From: Dehalococcoidia bacterium
GTDB lineage: Bacteria > Chloroflexota > Dehalococcoidia > Lucifugimonadales > Lucifugimonadaceae
Direction: 5' to 3'
DNA length: 42,273 nt
Assembly: GCA_030747175.1 (NCBI GenBank)
Contig: JASLLE010000014.1
Span: 1-42,273, forward strand
Part shown: in pieces, positions 16,331 through 25,273 of the stretch
Layout of the letters: each line of letters starts with the position of its first letter
Numbering within the stretch: position 1 is the stretch's first letter
Notes under the pieces: generated by a model
What the model saw: the letters and a program-made list of their open reading frames with translations, nothing else
The model's database searches: none
Told to the model about the DNA's origin: nothing
Program-made: the position numbers and the translations under genes

Positions 16331-17611
16331 TTGAAGGTCTTGCTCATCGGCTCGGGTGGACGTGAACATGCGATGGCGGTCGCCCTGTGCAAGAGTCCGT
16401 TACTGAACCAACTTCTGATCGCCCCGGGCAACGCGGGAATGGCCCCACTTGGAGAAAACGTTCCCGTGCCGGTCGATGACATTCCTGGAATCGTATCCCT
16501 CGCCAGGGAGAGAAATGTCGATCTGGTAATCGTCGGCCCCGAGGCCCCGCTCGCCGACGGCCTTGCGGACGCCCTGAAGGCGATCGGGATTCCGGTGTTC
16601 GGCCCGACGCGTTCGGCCGCCCGTATCGAATCATCGAAAAGCTGGGCGAAACGGCTAATGGCGCGTCACGGCATTCCGACCGCCGGCTTCGCCACATTCC
16701 AGTCCATCCGGGAATCAATGTCGCACATCGACACCCTGCCGGAAGGTCCGGTCGTCGTTAAAGCGGACGGCCTCGCCGCCGGGAAGGGCGTGATCATCGC
16801 CGAGTCTCGCCGGGAAGCCAGCGATGCCGTTGCGGAAATGATCAGGGGGCAGATGTTCGGCGATGCGGGATCGACCGTGGTAATCGAGGAGTACATGGAA
16901 GGACCGGAGGTCAGTGTCTTCGCCTTCGTGGACGGCCGCACGGTGTCGAACGAGGTTTCGGCATGCGACTATAAACGCGCATACGACGGCGACTCGGGTC
17001 CGAATACCGGCGGCATGGGCGCATACACGCCTCCCGAGTTCTGGACGCCCGAACTGGCGGCGAGGATCCGGGCCGAAATACTTGAACCGACGGCGGCGGC
17101 GATGGATGCGGAAGGGGCGTCTTTCACCGGGATCCTTTATGCAGGATTGATGTTGACCGAGTCCGGGCCGCGCGTGATCGAGTTCAACTGCCGCTTCGGT
17201 GACCCGGAGGCCCAGGTGGTTCTCTCAAGACTTGGTACCGATCTGCTGGAGATCGCCAGCGCGGCGGCAAACGGCAAACTGAACGAACTCGATGTCCGAT
17301 GGAATGACCAGGCCGCGGTATGCGTGGTGATGGCGTCGGGCGGATACCCGGGGCCGTACGAGACAGGCAAGTTGATAAGCGGGCTGTCCGGAGTTTCTGA
17401 TCCAGTGGAAGTGTTCCATGCCGGAACGGCCACAGGCGAAGACGAAACGACTCTCTCGGCGGGCGGCAGAGTACTCGATATCGTCGCGAGGGGATCGGAT
17501 GTCACGGAGGCGAGATCGTCCGTTTACGATGCCGTCATGGCGATCACGTTTGAAGGCGCGGAGTTCCGGACCGATATAGCGGCGCGCGCTGTGGGATCAC
17601 AGGCGCTTTGA
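16331..17611 (+). CDS. purD: Phosphoribosylamine--glycine ligase
   Basis: PurD joins glycine to phosphoribosylamine, step two of purine synthesis. The ATP-grasp protein has the classic start KVLLIGSGGREHA, VIVGPEAPLADG, VVVKADGLAAGKGV, SACDYKRAYDGDSGPNTGGMGAY and EFNCRFGDPEAQ. I chose the TTG at 16331: AAGG lies just upstream and the protein then begins as in other PurD proteins (426 residues). The frame is open back to a GTG at 16268 that overlaps guaA, and an ATG exists at 16295. It ends overlapping the HAD gene by four bases. Confidence 0.95.
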   Translation: MKVLLIGSGGREHAMAVALCKSPLLNQLLIAPGNAGMAPLGENVPVPVDDIPGIVSLARERNVDLVIVGPEAPLADGLADALKAIGIPVFGPTRSAARIESSKSWAKRLMARHGIPTAGFATFQSIRESMSHIDTLPEGPVVVKADGLAAGKGVIIAESRREASDAVAEMIRGQMFGDAGSTVVIEEYMEGPEVSVFAFVDGRTVSNEVSACDYKRAYDGDSGPNTGGMGAYTPPEFWTPELAARIRAEILEPTAAAMDAEGASFTGILYAGLMLTESGPRVIEFNCRFGDPEAQVVLSRLGTDLLEIASAAANGKLNELDVRWNDQAAVCVVMASGGYPGPYETGKLISGLSGVSDPVEVFHAGTATGEDETTLSAGGRVLDIVARGSDVTEARSSVYDAVMAITFEGAEFRTDIAARAVGSQAL

Positions 17612-18336
17612 CCGGGTTCGGTGGCCGCACGCTTCTGGTCGTCTGCGACTTTGATGACACCGCCGCCGATTGCAATGCGGCGCAGCTTCTTCTGGCCGAA
17701 TATGCAGGCCCCGGCGCCGAGGCGGTCCAGGGGGCGTACCGGGACGGCAACCTCCCGTTTCGGGATTACCAGGAGGAGATGTTCAAGACCGTAGTGGCAC
17801 CGGTCGACCAGCTCAGATCGTACGCTCGCGATAATGTGAGCCTCAGGTCCGGATTTGCGGACGCCGTCAGAGCGACCCGGGAACAGGGCGGGGAGTTCCT
17901 GGTCGCCTCCGCGGGAATCGATTTTTACATCGAACCCGTCCTGGCCGCCAACGGACTGGGCGATGTCCCTGTCCTGTCGGTAACGGGGACGCCGAATGCA
18001 CCCGATGGCGCCATGATGACCTTCCGTTACGATTACCCGTCTGATCGGGAGTTCTGCCGGGACTGGGCGGTTTGCAAATGCGAGCCAATCGAAAAGGCGC
18101 AGGTCGCAGGCGAGTTAGTGATCTTCATCGGCGACGGTCTGCGGTCCGATACCTGCGCCGCGGAAAAGGCGGATACGGTGTTTGCCCGATCGAGACTCCT
18201 GGAGCACTGCACAAAGAACGGCATCGAAGCGATCGAGTTCGAAGATTTCCACCCGATCGCCGACCACATCTCGAATCTCAAGCTCGGCCCGGACGGGCAG
18301 ATCACCAGCTCAGCAACCATGAAAGCCGCCGAATGA
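17608..18336 (+). CDS. HAD-superfamily phosphatase (SerB/MtnX-like)
   Basis: A 242-residue HAD hydrolase with motif I DFDDTAA, a threonine/serine motif II region (FLVASAGIDFYIEPVL), and motif IV GDGLRSDTCAA. The DFDDT start and the small helical cap resemble MtnX and phosphoserine phosphatase relatives. It begins with a TTG overlapping the purD stop and ends overlapping the purB ATG (ATGA), so it is translationally coupled into the purine operon. It could dephosphorylate a purine intermediate or serine phosphate, which would supply glycine; neither is shown. Its place inside purD-purB is unusual. Confidence 0.85.
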   Translation: MTGFGGRTLLVVCDFDDTAADCNAAQLLLAEYAGPGAEAVQGAYRDGNLPFRDYQEEMFKTVVAPVDQLRSYARDNVSLRSGFADAVRATREQGGEFLVASAGIDFYIEPVLAANGLGDVPVLSVTGTPNAPDGAMMTFRYDYPSDREFCRDWAVCKCEPIEKAQVAGELVIFIGDGLRSDTCAAEKADTVFARSRLLEHCTKNGIEAIEFEDFHPIADHISNLKLGPDGQITSSATMKAAE

Positions 18337-19658
18337 TCCCCCGTTATTCACGTCCAGAAATGACCAGGGTCTGGTCGGACGAAAATATGTACGGCATATG
18401 GCTGGATATAGAGATCGCGGCCAGCCAGGCGTGGGCGGACCTCGGAGTGGTGCCTCAGGCCGATATGGAACGAATCCGCAGCGCCAGATTCGATATGGAC
18501 CTGTACGACAGGCACTTCGAAGAAACGAAGCACGATGTCGTCTCATTCACCCGTTCCGTCATGGCCAGCCTCGGAGAAGAAGGACGCTGGATACACCACG
18601 GCCTGACATCCAACGACGTGAAGGACACGGCGCTCAGTGTCCAGCTTCTCCAGGCGATCGATCTGCTCGATAAAGATATCGACGACCTGATGATCGCCCT
18701 CAGACAGCGTGCTGAAGAGTTTGTAGACACTCCGGCGATGGGCCGTTCGCACGGCATCCACGCCGAGCCGATGAGCTTCGGACTCAAGTTCGCCCTGTGG
18801 TGGGACGAGATGCGCCGTCACAGGGTTCGCCTGGCGCAGACACGCGAGGCCGCCGGAGTCGGCAAGTTGTCGGGACCGGTCGGAACTTACGCCAGCGTTC
18901 CGCCGGAGATCGAAGAGACGGTCTGCTCCGAGCTGGGTCTCGAACCGGCGCCGATATCCAACCAGATAATCCAGCGCGACCGTCACGCCCAGTACGTGCA
19001 AACACTCGCCCTCATCGCGGCGTCACTGGACAAGTTCGCCACGGAGATCAGGGCGCTTCAGCGCACCGAGATTCGCGAAGTAGAAGAGCCCTTCGCCCAG
19101 CCGGGATTCGTGAGCACCGGTTCGTCGTCGATGCCCCATAAGCGCAACCCGGAGATCTGCGAGCGTATCTGCGGGCTGGCCCGGCTCGTCCGGGGACACA
19201 CGATCACGGCGCTGGACAACGTTCCGCTGTGGCATGAGCGCGACATCAGCCACTCCTCGGCCGAGCGGATGATCCTGCCGGACTCCTCGCTCGCGGTCGA
19301 CTACATCCTTGAGCGTTTCACTGAAGTGGTCAAAGGCATGCAGGTGTATCCGGAACGCATGATGGTCAACCTCGAATTGACCAGGGGCCTCCCCTTCTCG
19401 CCACGAGTCATGCTCGCCCTCGTCGAATCCGGAATGGCCCGTACCGACGCGTACAAGAAGGTCCAGGGGCTTGCCATGCGGACCTGGGACGAAGACCTGG
19501 ACTTCCGGGATCTGCTCCGTAACGACCCGGAGGTCATCGACACCATCGGGGCCGATGAGCTGGAAGCCCTGTTCAACTACAACCACTTCCTGCGCTACGT
19601 CCGTCATTCCTACGCCCGCCTTGGATTTTCCACGGCGGCCGAGAAAACGGGGGACTGA
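18333..19658 (+). CDS. purB: Adenylosuccinate lyase
   Basis: PurB cleaves succinylaminoimidazole carboxamide ribotide and adenylosuccinate, releasing fumarate. The 441-residue product begins IPRYSRPEMTRVWSDENMYGIWLDIEIA and carries GLTSNDVKDTA, the catalytic-histidine region MGRSHGIHAEPMSFG, and the fumarase/lyase signature SSSMPHKRNPEICE. The frame is open further upstream, but the ATG at 18333 gives the family start and the ATGA overlap with the HAD gene. purC follows after six bases. Confidence 0.97.
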   Translation: MIPRYSRPEMTRVWSDENMYGIWLDIEIAASQAWADLGVVPQADMERIRSARFDMDLYDRHFEETKHDVVSFTRSVMASLGEEGRWIHHGLTSNDVKDTALSVQLLQAIDLLDKDIDDLMIALRQRAEEFVDTPAMGRSHGIHAEPMSFGLKFALWWDEMRRHRVRLAQTREAAGVGKLSGPVGTYASVPPEIEETVCSELGLEPAPISNQIIQRDRHAQYVQTLALIAASLDKFATEIRALQRTEIREVEEPFAQPGFVSTGSSSMPHKRNPEICERICGLARLVRGHTITALDNVPLWHERDISHSSAERMILPDSSLAVDYILERFTEVVKGMQVYPERMMVNLELTRGLPFSPRVMLALVESGMARTDAYKKVQGLAMRTWDEDLDFRDLLRNDPEVIDTIGADELEALFNYNHFLRYVRHSYARLGFSTAAEKTGD

Positions 19659-19664
19659 TTTTCC

Positions 19665-20573
19665 ATGCCCGCAGTCAACGAGACCAACTTCTCCGGCCTG
19701 CTCCACCGCGGCAAGGTGCGAGACACCTATGACATCGGCGATGGCCGCCTTCTCATGATCGCCACGGACCGGATTTCGGCCTTTGATGTCATCCTGCCGT
19801 CGCCGATTCCGGACAAGGGCACGATCCTGGCGCAGATGTCGAAGTTCTGGTTCGACCTGACCGCAGACATCATGCCTAACCACGTCATCGGCATGGCAGA
19901 CGACGACGATGCGCTGGCCGATGTTCCTCGCACCGGAGCGCTCGCCGAACTTCCCGATGACATGCGTCGCCGTTCGATGGTGATTCGCCGTGCTGAGCGG
20001 CTGGATATCGAGTGCGTTGTCCGTGGCTACATCACCGGCGCGGGGTGGGCCGAGTACTCCGAGCACGGCACGCTCAACCGACAGACTCTTCCCGCAGGCA
20101 TCGTGGAAGCGCAGCAGCTTTCCCCACCGATTTTCACCCCGAGCACGAAAGCGGAAGAGGGACATGACCTTCCGATGACGCCGTCGGAGGTCGCAGACCT
20201 GGTCGGAGTAGAGATGGCTGCCCGGCTTGAAGATGCCACGATGCGGATATTCCGTGTCGCCCAGGAATACGCGTCCGGCCGCGGCATGATCATCGCCGAT
20301 ACCAAGATGGAGTTCGGCCTGATAGACGGCGAACTCACCCTTATCGACGAGTTGTTCACCGCAGACTCAAGCCGATTCTGGTCGGAAGATGACTACAAAC
20401 CCGGTACCTCTCCACAGTCTTTCGACAAGCAATTCGTGAGAAACTGGCTGCTTGAAAGCGGATGGGACAGGGAACCGCCGGCGCCGGATCTGCCGGAGGA
20501 TATTATCCGTATGACACGTGATAGATACGTTCAGGCCTTCGAGCGCCTGACCGGAAACACTTTCGTCGCCTGA
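19665..20573 (+). CDS. purC: Phosphoribosylaminoimidazole-succinocarboxamide synthase
   Basis: PurC (SAICAR synthase) adds aspartate to CAIR using ATP. The 302-residue product has GKVRDTYDIGD, TDRISAFDVILPSPIPDKG, ECVVRGYITGAGWAEY, FTPSTKAEEGHD and the ATP-binding IIADTKMEFG and LTLIDELFTADSSRFW. At about 300 residues it belongs to the longer, yeast-like form rather than the 240-residue E. coli form. It directly follows purB, whose substrate it makes. Confidence 0.97.
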   Translation: MPAVNETNFSGLLHRGKVRDTYDIGDGRLLMIATDRISAFDVILPSPIPDKGTILAQMSKFWFDLTADIMPNHVIGMADDDDALADVPRTGALAELPDDMRRRSMVIRRAERLDIECVVRGYITGAGWAEYSEHGTLNRQTLPAGIVEAQQLSPPIFTPSTKAEEGHDLPMTPSEVADLVGVEMAARLEDATMRIFRVAQEYASGRGMIIADTKMEFGLIDGELTLIDELFTADSSRFWSEDDYKPGTSPQSFDKQFVRNWLLESGWDREPPAPDLPEDIIRMTRDRYVQAFERLTGNTFVA

Positions 20574-20614
20574 ATCCGCCCCGGGAAGGGGCCGAGGCGA
20601 ACACAGAGGGATAA

Positions 20615-21292
20615 ATGCCAGACCGAATCGCCAGCACACGGCCGGAAAGCCGACGAGGCATGTCACGCGGAGAGCGTCGCGCCGAACGCCGCGGACGATC
20701 TGACGCCCGCAAGCGACGAAAGCGTTACATCTACACAGCGATCGCCTCGGCGGTCGCCCTGCTGTTCATTGGCAGCCTGCTCGTACCGGGCGGATCCGGT
20801 CGGGCGACCAGCGAAAACGATAACCTGAACACCGGCGGCCCGCTGCCGATCCTCGACGACCAGGGCCGGGGTCACATAAACGTCGGGGAATCCGGAGGAC
20901 CGTACCTCACCATTCCGGCCGCGTCCGGGAGCCATTACGACGTTACGCCGCCGAGCGAACAGCTTCCGTTCGGTACACCCGTCAACTGGGGTGTTTATCC
21001 CATTCCCCTGGGCGATGAGGTCCAGATTCATAACCTGGAACACGGCGGGGTCATTCTGAACTATGACTGTCCTGATGGCTGTCCGGAGCTCGTGGAACAA
21101 CTCCAATCGGTAATTCCGGGCGTCGGCGCGCAGTTCATCCTTGCGCCCTACCCGGACATGCCCACTCGCATCGCCATCACATCCTGGCGGCACATCGATC
21201 AAATGGACGAGTTTGACGCCGACAGGCTGAACGAGTTCATAAACGCTTACCTGGATCGCGCTCCGGAGAGCGTGCCGGGAAACCTCTGGTGA
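20615..21292 (+). CDS. DUF3105 membrane-anchored protein
   Basis: A 225-residue protein with a very basic N-terminus (residues 7-37, many R and K), one membrane span (about 38-57) and an extracytoplasmic DUF3105 domain with WGVYPIPLGDEVQIHNLEHGGVILNYDCPDGC, which contains the conserved HNLEHGG and a cysteine pair. An AGAGGG ribosome site precedes the ATG. The function of DUF3105 is unknown; conserved His, Glu and Cys suggest metal binding. It overlaps purS by four bases (ATGATG region), so it is co-translated with a cytosolic purine enzyme subunit, an odd pairing. Confidence 0.85.
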   Translation: MPDRIASTRPESRRGMSRGERRAERRGRSDARKRRKRYIYTAIASAVALLFIGSLLVPGGSGRATSENDNLNTGGPLPILDDQGRGHINVGESGGPYLTIPAASGSHYDVTPPSEQLPFGTPVNWGVYPIPLGDEVQIHNLEHGGVILNYDCPDGCPELVEQLQSVIPGVGAQFILAPYPDMPTRIAITSWRHIDQMDEFDADRLNEFINAYLDRAPESVPGNLW

Positions 21293-21540
21293 TGTTTCTC
21301 GCTACCGTACGGGTCACGCTTAAACCAACGGTCAACGATCCGCAGGGGATCACGATCGCACGCGCCCTGGCAACGCTCGGGTTTGAGACGGTCGAGGGCG
21401 TCCGCGCCGGAAAGTACATCGAGATTACGCTCGACGAAACTGAACGCGACGCAGCCGAGAAGCACGTTGCCGAGATGTGCGAGAAGCTGCTGGCGAACCC
21501 GGTGATTGAGCGATACAGCTTCGACCTTCAACCGGCGTAG
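21289..21540 (+). CDS. purS: Phosphoribosylformylglycinamidine synthase subunit PurS
   Basis: An 83-residue protein of the PurS fold: FLATVRVTLKPTVNDPQGITIARALATLGF then GVRAGKYIEI. PurS forms the FGAM synthase complex with PurQ and PurL and helps channel ammonia. Its usual partners purQ and purL do not follow; instead the operon ends in a repeat-bearing gap and opposing hisB. The partners must be encoded elsewhere. Confidence 0.94.
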   Translation: MMFLATVRVTLKPTVNDPQGITIARALATLGFETVEGVRAGKYIEITLDETERDAAEKHVAEMCEKLLANPVIERYSFDLQPA

Positions 21541-22089
21541 CGCCGGATTCCCAAACAGCGTCCTTCCTCGGGCAGAAACATGGACGCGGGACGCGGGCGA
21601 TGCCGTCACCGCGATCTCGTTGCAGGGGCGGGGCTTGCTCCGCCCATCGGGGGCCACCGACGTCCGGAACGGTGCACCACCGTTTAGCTGATGAACAGCG
21701 TGGCGGAGTGCCAGCCGGGAGATCCCTCGCCTCGGGCTCGGGATGACACAGGGCGATTCGCCGAGAATCTCAGCTCATTTGGCGTGATGCACGTTCGAAC
21801 CGTCATCCCGAGCGAAGCCGAGGGACCTTCGCCGGCACAGCCGTCATCATGGAGTTTCGTTTCTACGTACTCGCCAGTTTTCGGCACACTCTCCATGTGG
21901 GCGTCACTAATAACATCGCCCGCCGTCTGGCGTAGCACCGGGTGGGCGCGGGCGACGTGTCGGCGAGGCAACCGCGGGAGACGTTTTTGGTTCGGATCGG
22001 TGGTAACCGGTCTGGTGAAGGTCCCGTTGCTACGCTCGAGATGACATGGAGCGGTTCGCACGGGGACTTGCTCCGCCCATCACGCGTCC
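21541..22089. repeat. Repeat-bearing gap between purS and hisB
   Basis: No gene is supported in these 549 bases between convergent operons. They contain two GGGGxCTTGCTCCGCCCATC units (21625-21649 and 22059-22080), a GATCCCTCGCC-GGGATGACAC unit (21721-21749), its inverted relative beginning GTCATCCCGAGCGAAG (21802-21832), and a GCTACGCTCGAGATGACATG fragment (22029-22048). No clear terminator was found. Confidence 0.65.
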
Positions 22090-22689
22090 CTACAAAGCGC
22101 CCTTGGTGCTGGGAATCGTGTCCGGGTTCCGTTGATCCAGCGTCACGGCGTCACGCAGCGACCGGCCGAACGCCTTGAACGCGGACTCGATGATGTGGTG
22201 CTCGTTCGTCCCGGTCTCGACCCGCAGGTGGATGTTGAACCGGCCTTCAGCCGACGCCGATTCAAAAAAGTGACGCGCAAGGTCCGTCGGGAACTCTCCG
22301 ATGTTGTTGTTGGATCCCATGTCCACAACAGCGTATCCACGCCCGCTAAGATCAACGGCGCACATGGTCAGCGCTTCATCCAGCGGCACAAAGGCGTGGC
22401 CCATCCGCACGATGCCCCGCCGCTCGCCCAGAGCCTTGTCGATGCAACGTCCCAGGACTATCGCCGTGTCCTCGGCGATGTGGTGCGGGCCTGACTCCGT
22501 GTCGCCGGACGCGCGCACCGAGAGGTCGATCGAACCGTGGCGAGCCAGGGCGTCCAGCATGTGGTTCATGAACCCGTTCGGGGTTTCGATCTCGGTAACG
22601 CCGGTGCCGTCCAGGTTGACGGTAATAGCGATATCGCTTTCACCGGTCACCCTTTCGACGGTGGCCGTACGCGTTAGGTCCGGGGTCAT
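22090..22689 (-). CDS. hisB: Imidazoleglycerol-phosphate dehydratase
   Basis: HisB dehydrates imidazoleglycerol phosphate in histidine synthesis. The 199-residue protein is the stand-alone dehydratase without the phosphatase domain of E. coli. It shows both metal-binding motifs, HHIAEDTAIVLG and HHIIESAFKAFG, plus GFMNHMLDALARHG and DLSGRGYAVVD. It is the last gene of the his run, 128 bp after hisC; that gap shows nothing else. Confidence 0.97.
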   Translation of the reverse strand: MTPDLTRTATVERVTGESDIAITVNLDGTGVTEIETPNGFMNHMLDALARHGSIDLSVRASGDTESGPHHIAEDTAIVLGRCIDKALGERRGIVRMGHAFVPLDEALTMCAVDLSGRGYAVVDMGSNNNIGEFPTDLARHFFESASAEGRFNIHLRVETGTNEHHIIESAFKAFGRSLRDAVTLDQRNPDTIPSTKGAL

Positions 22690-22817
22690 TTCATCTGTCT
22701 TTCGGGTAGTAACATCTCAAGCGCGGCGATGGGGTTCAATAGTCCGGCGGAAACGCCAAAAGGTGCAAGCGGGACGCGAGTCTCGTTAACGGGAATGCGT
22801 GTCAGCGGCAACAGCGA

Positions 22818-23906
22818 TCAGGCCAGTTCCGACAACACTTCCAACACCCGTGTCGTCTCATCGGGTGTCCCCACGCTTATCCGCAGATCATGGGTCAGAC
22901 GCGGGTCCGAGAACGGCCGCACAAAGACGCCCTTCGTGATCAGCGCCTCGTATAGATCGGTCGCCAGGTGGTGGTCGAAACGCGTCAACAGGAAGTTGCC
23001 GTACGACGGCACGTAAGACACGCCGTCCATCGAATCGAATGCCTTCTCCATGCGCTTTCGCTGTTCGAGGAGCACCCCGACCTTGCCCAGCAACTTGTCC
23101 CGGTGCTGCATCGTCGCCAGCAATGCCGCTTCCGCGGCGATGTTCACGTTGTACGGGTTCTTGATGTCGACCAACCGGTTAACGATCTCGGGGCTTGCGA
23201 TCATGTAGCCGACGCGCAATCCCGCAATCCCGGCCCATTTGCTGAACGAGCGCAGCACGACAAGGTTCTCGTACTCGGGAATCAGGTGTGAGACCGTCTG
23301 GCCGGAGAACTCGAAGTAAGTTTCGTCGACGACTATCACCATCCCGAGCTTGAGCAACTCCCGGGTCTGGTCTTCGGACAGGATGTTGCCCGTCGGATTG
23401 TTGGGCGACGCCAGGAAAACGATCTTCGTCCGTTCATCGTCCTCGCGGGCCACGGCCTCAACGTCAACCTCGAACGCGTCGTCACGAGGCACCGACACTA
23501 CCTCGGCATCGGAGACCCGCGCACAGAAGTGATACATCCCGAATGTCGGTTTGCAGTCCAGGACCCGATCGCCCGGTGCGACGAACAGCCGCATCAGGAG
23601 ATCGATCATCTCATCGGCGCCGGCGCCGGCCAGTAATTGTTCAACCGGGTGGCCGGTGTATTCGGACAGCGATTCCCGAATCTTGACCTGGTTGGGGTCC
23701 GGGTACAGGTGCAGCGGTAGATCTGTCAGCGAGGCCGCTATATCCGGGTCCGCGCCGAACGGATTTTCGTTCTGATTGACCCGAATAATCATCTCCGGCG
23801 CTACACCGGCCTTCGCCGCCATCTCGTCGGGAGATACCGCCGTGGCGTACGTCTCGGGCGTAACGAGGTGTGGCCGCATCAACTGTTGTATCTGGATCTG
23901 TGACAA
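22818..23906 (-). CDS. hisC: Histidinol-phosphate aminotransferase
   Basis: A 362-residue PLP aminotransferase that converts imidazole acetol phosphate to histidinol phosphate. Landmarks are NQNENPFGADPD, GAGADEMIDLL, FLASPNNPTGN, VVDETYFEF and the PLP lysine in SFSKWAGIAGLRVGY, followed by the C-terminal arginine region FDHHLATDLYEAL to LRISVGTPDE. Position between hisD and hisB supports the function over other aminotransferases. The gap to hisD is 92 bp. Confidence 0.95.
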   Translation of the reverse strand: MSQIQIQQLMRPHLVTPETYATAVSPDEMAAKAGVAPEMIIRVNQNENPFGADPDIAASLTDLPLHLYPDPNQVKIRESLSEYTGHPVEQLLAGAGADEMIDLLMRLFVAPGDRVLDCKPTFGMYHFCARVSDAEVVSVPRDDAFEVDVEAVAREDDERTKIVFLASPNNPTGNILSEDQTRELLKLGMVIVVDETYFEFSGQTVSHLIPEYENLVVLRSFSKWAGIAGLRVGYMIASPEIVNRLVDIKNPYNVNIAAEAALLATMQHRDKLLGKVGVLLEQRKRMEKAFDSMDGVSYVPSYGNFLLTRFDHHLATDLYEALITKGVFVRPFSDPRLTHDLRISVGTPDETTRVLEVLSELA

Positions 23907-23998
23907 ACGTGCTTCCGTATGAATCTTGATGTGTAAACGGGCTGGTGATTCTATCGCCGCCTGACTGGCGGGATTACACCACAGCAGCGCGGTCCGGG

Positions 23999-25273
23999 CT
24001 ACTCTCCGATGAATCGTTTCATGCGCAGTTCGGCGGCGTTGGCATGTCCGTGAAGTCCTTCGGTGCGGGCCAGAACAGACGCCTGCCGCGCTATCGCCAT
24101 GAAGGCCTCGCCGTCCAGGTCCACGACCGGCGTATAGCGCAGAAAGTGCCTCACGTTGAGCGCCGACGCAAACCGAGCCGTGCCGCCGGTCGGCATCACG
24201 TGGCTGGGTCCTGCAACGTAGTCACCCATGACCTCGGCCGAGTATTCGCCTGCGAACAGTCCCCCTGCGCTGCGCACGAGAGAGATATAAGGTGCCGGGT
24301 CGGCTATCGCCAGGCAAAGGTGTTCCGGGGCGACCACGTTCGCTACCTCTATCGCCTCTTTCACGGAGGCCACGATGACCGACACACCGTTCGCCTCGAC
24401 GGCCTCGGCGGCTATCGCCTTCCGCGGCAACACCCCGAGCTGACGCTTGAGCGCGACCTCAACGCCGTCCGCGACCTCCGCCGTGGTGCTGACGAGTATC
24501 GGGCGGGCGCGGACATCGTGCTCCGCCTGCGCCAGCAGATCGCTCGCGCAGAACTCCGGATCGGATGTCTGGTCTGCCACGACCAGCGTCTCCGTCGGAC
24601 CGTAAAGGCCATCGATGCCAACGCGCCCGAAAAGCTGGCGTTTGGCCGCCGTCACCCAGACGTTGCCCGGGCCGACGATCAGGTCGACAGGCGGCACGGT
24701 TTCGGTCCCGTAAGCAAATGCGCCGATTGCCTGCGCGCCGCCGATCTTGAAGACGCGGTCGGCTCCGGCGATAGCGGCGGCGGCTAGGACCGCCGGATGC
24801 GGGAGCGCGTCCCCTGCCGCAGGTGTCGCTAGGAAGATCTCATCGACCCCGGCCACGCGCGCCGGAACGACGGTCATTATGACGGTGGAGGCCAGCGGCG
24901 CGGTGCCGCCGGGCACATAGGCGCCGACACGCTTCACAGGTGTTACCAGCTCGCCGTAGTGCCGGTCATCGTCGTGCCAGCTTTGTGGCATGGCGGCTGT
25001 CTGAAAGGCGCGCACCCGTTCTGCGGCCGTCTCAAGGGCTTCACGGGTCTCGACCGGGATAACGGTCAGCGCTGCGTCGATCTCGGATCGCGATACTTCG
25101 AGGAAGCCGGGCGCCTCACCGTCTAGTTCCTCAGAAATTCGCGTCACTGCCGCATCACCGTTGCGGCGAACGTCATCGAGAATCCGCGCTGCTACCCTGT
25201 CGGCCTCGTCGTCGTCCGGTTGCGGCCCGCCAAGCAACTCGATCGCCGCCGAAAGGCCGGTGACCCGCCTCAT
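23999..25273 (-). CDS. hisD: Histidinol dehydrogenase
   Basis: HisD carries out the last two oxidations to histidine with NAD and zinc. The 424-residue product shows VPGGTAPLASTVIM, GGAQAIGAFAYGTETVPPVD, GPGNVWVTAAKR, the zinc/catalytic region LLAQAEHDVRARPILV, and GPSHVMPTGGTARF. The ATG at 25273 overlaps the hisG stop (ATGA), so the two are coupled; the frame is open upstream to 25462, but that part is only the hisG region read in another frame. Confidence 0.96.
   Translation of the reverse strand: MRRVTGLSAAIELLGGPQPDDDEADRVAARILDDVRRNGDAAVTRISEELDGEAPGFLEVSRSEIDAALTVIPVETREALETAAERVRAFQTAAMPQSWHDDDRHYGELVTPVKRVGAYVPGGTAPLASTVIMTVVPARVAGVDEIFLATPAAGDALPHPAVLAAAAIAGADRVFKIGGAQAIGAFAYGTETVPPVDLIVGPGNVWVTAAKRQLFGRVGIDGLYGPTETLVVADQTSDPEFCASDLLAQAEHDVRARPILVSTTAEVADGVEVALKRQLGVLPRKAIAAEAVEANGVSVIVASVKEAIEVANVVAPEHLCLAIADPAPYISLVRSAGGLFAGEYSAEVMGDYVAGPSHVMPTGGTARFASALNVRHFLRYTPVVDLDGEAFMAIARQASVLARTEGLHGHANAAELRMKRFIGE

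Noticed and set aside
18072-18332. Upstream extension of the purB frame
   Set aside because: It overlaps the HAD gene in another frame; the ATG at 18333 gives the normal PurB start.
19023-20165. Long minus-strand open frame across purB and purC
   Set aside because: It crosses the boundary of two certain plus-strand genes and shows no protein family features.
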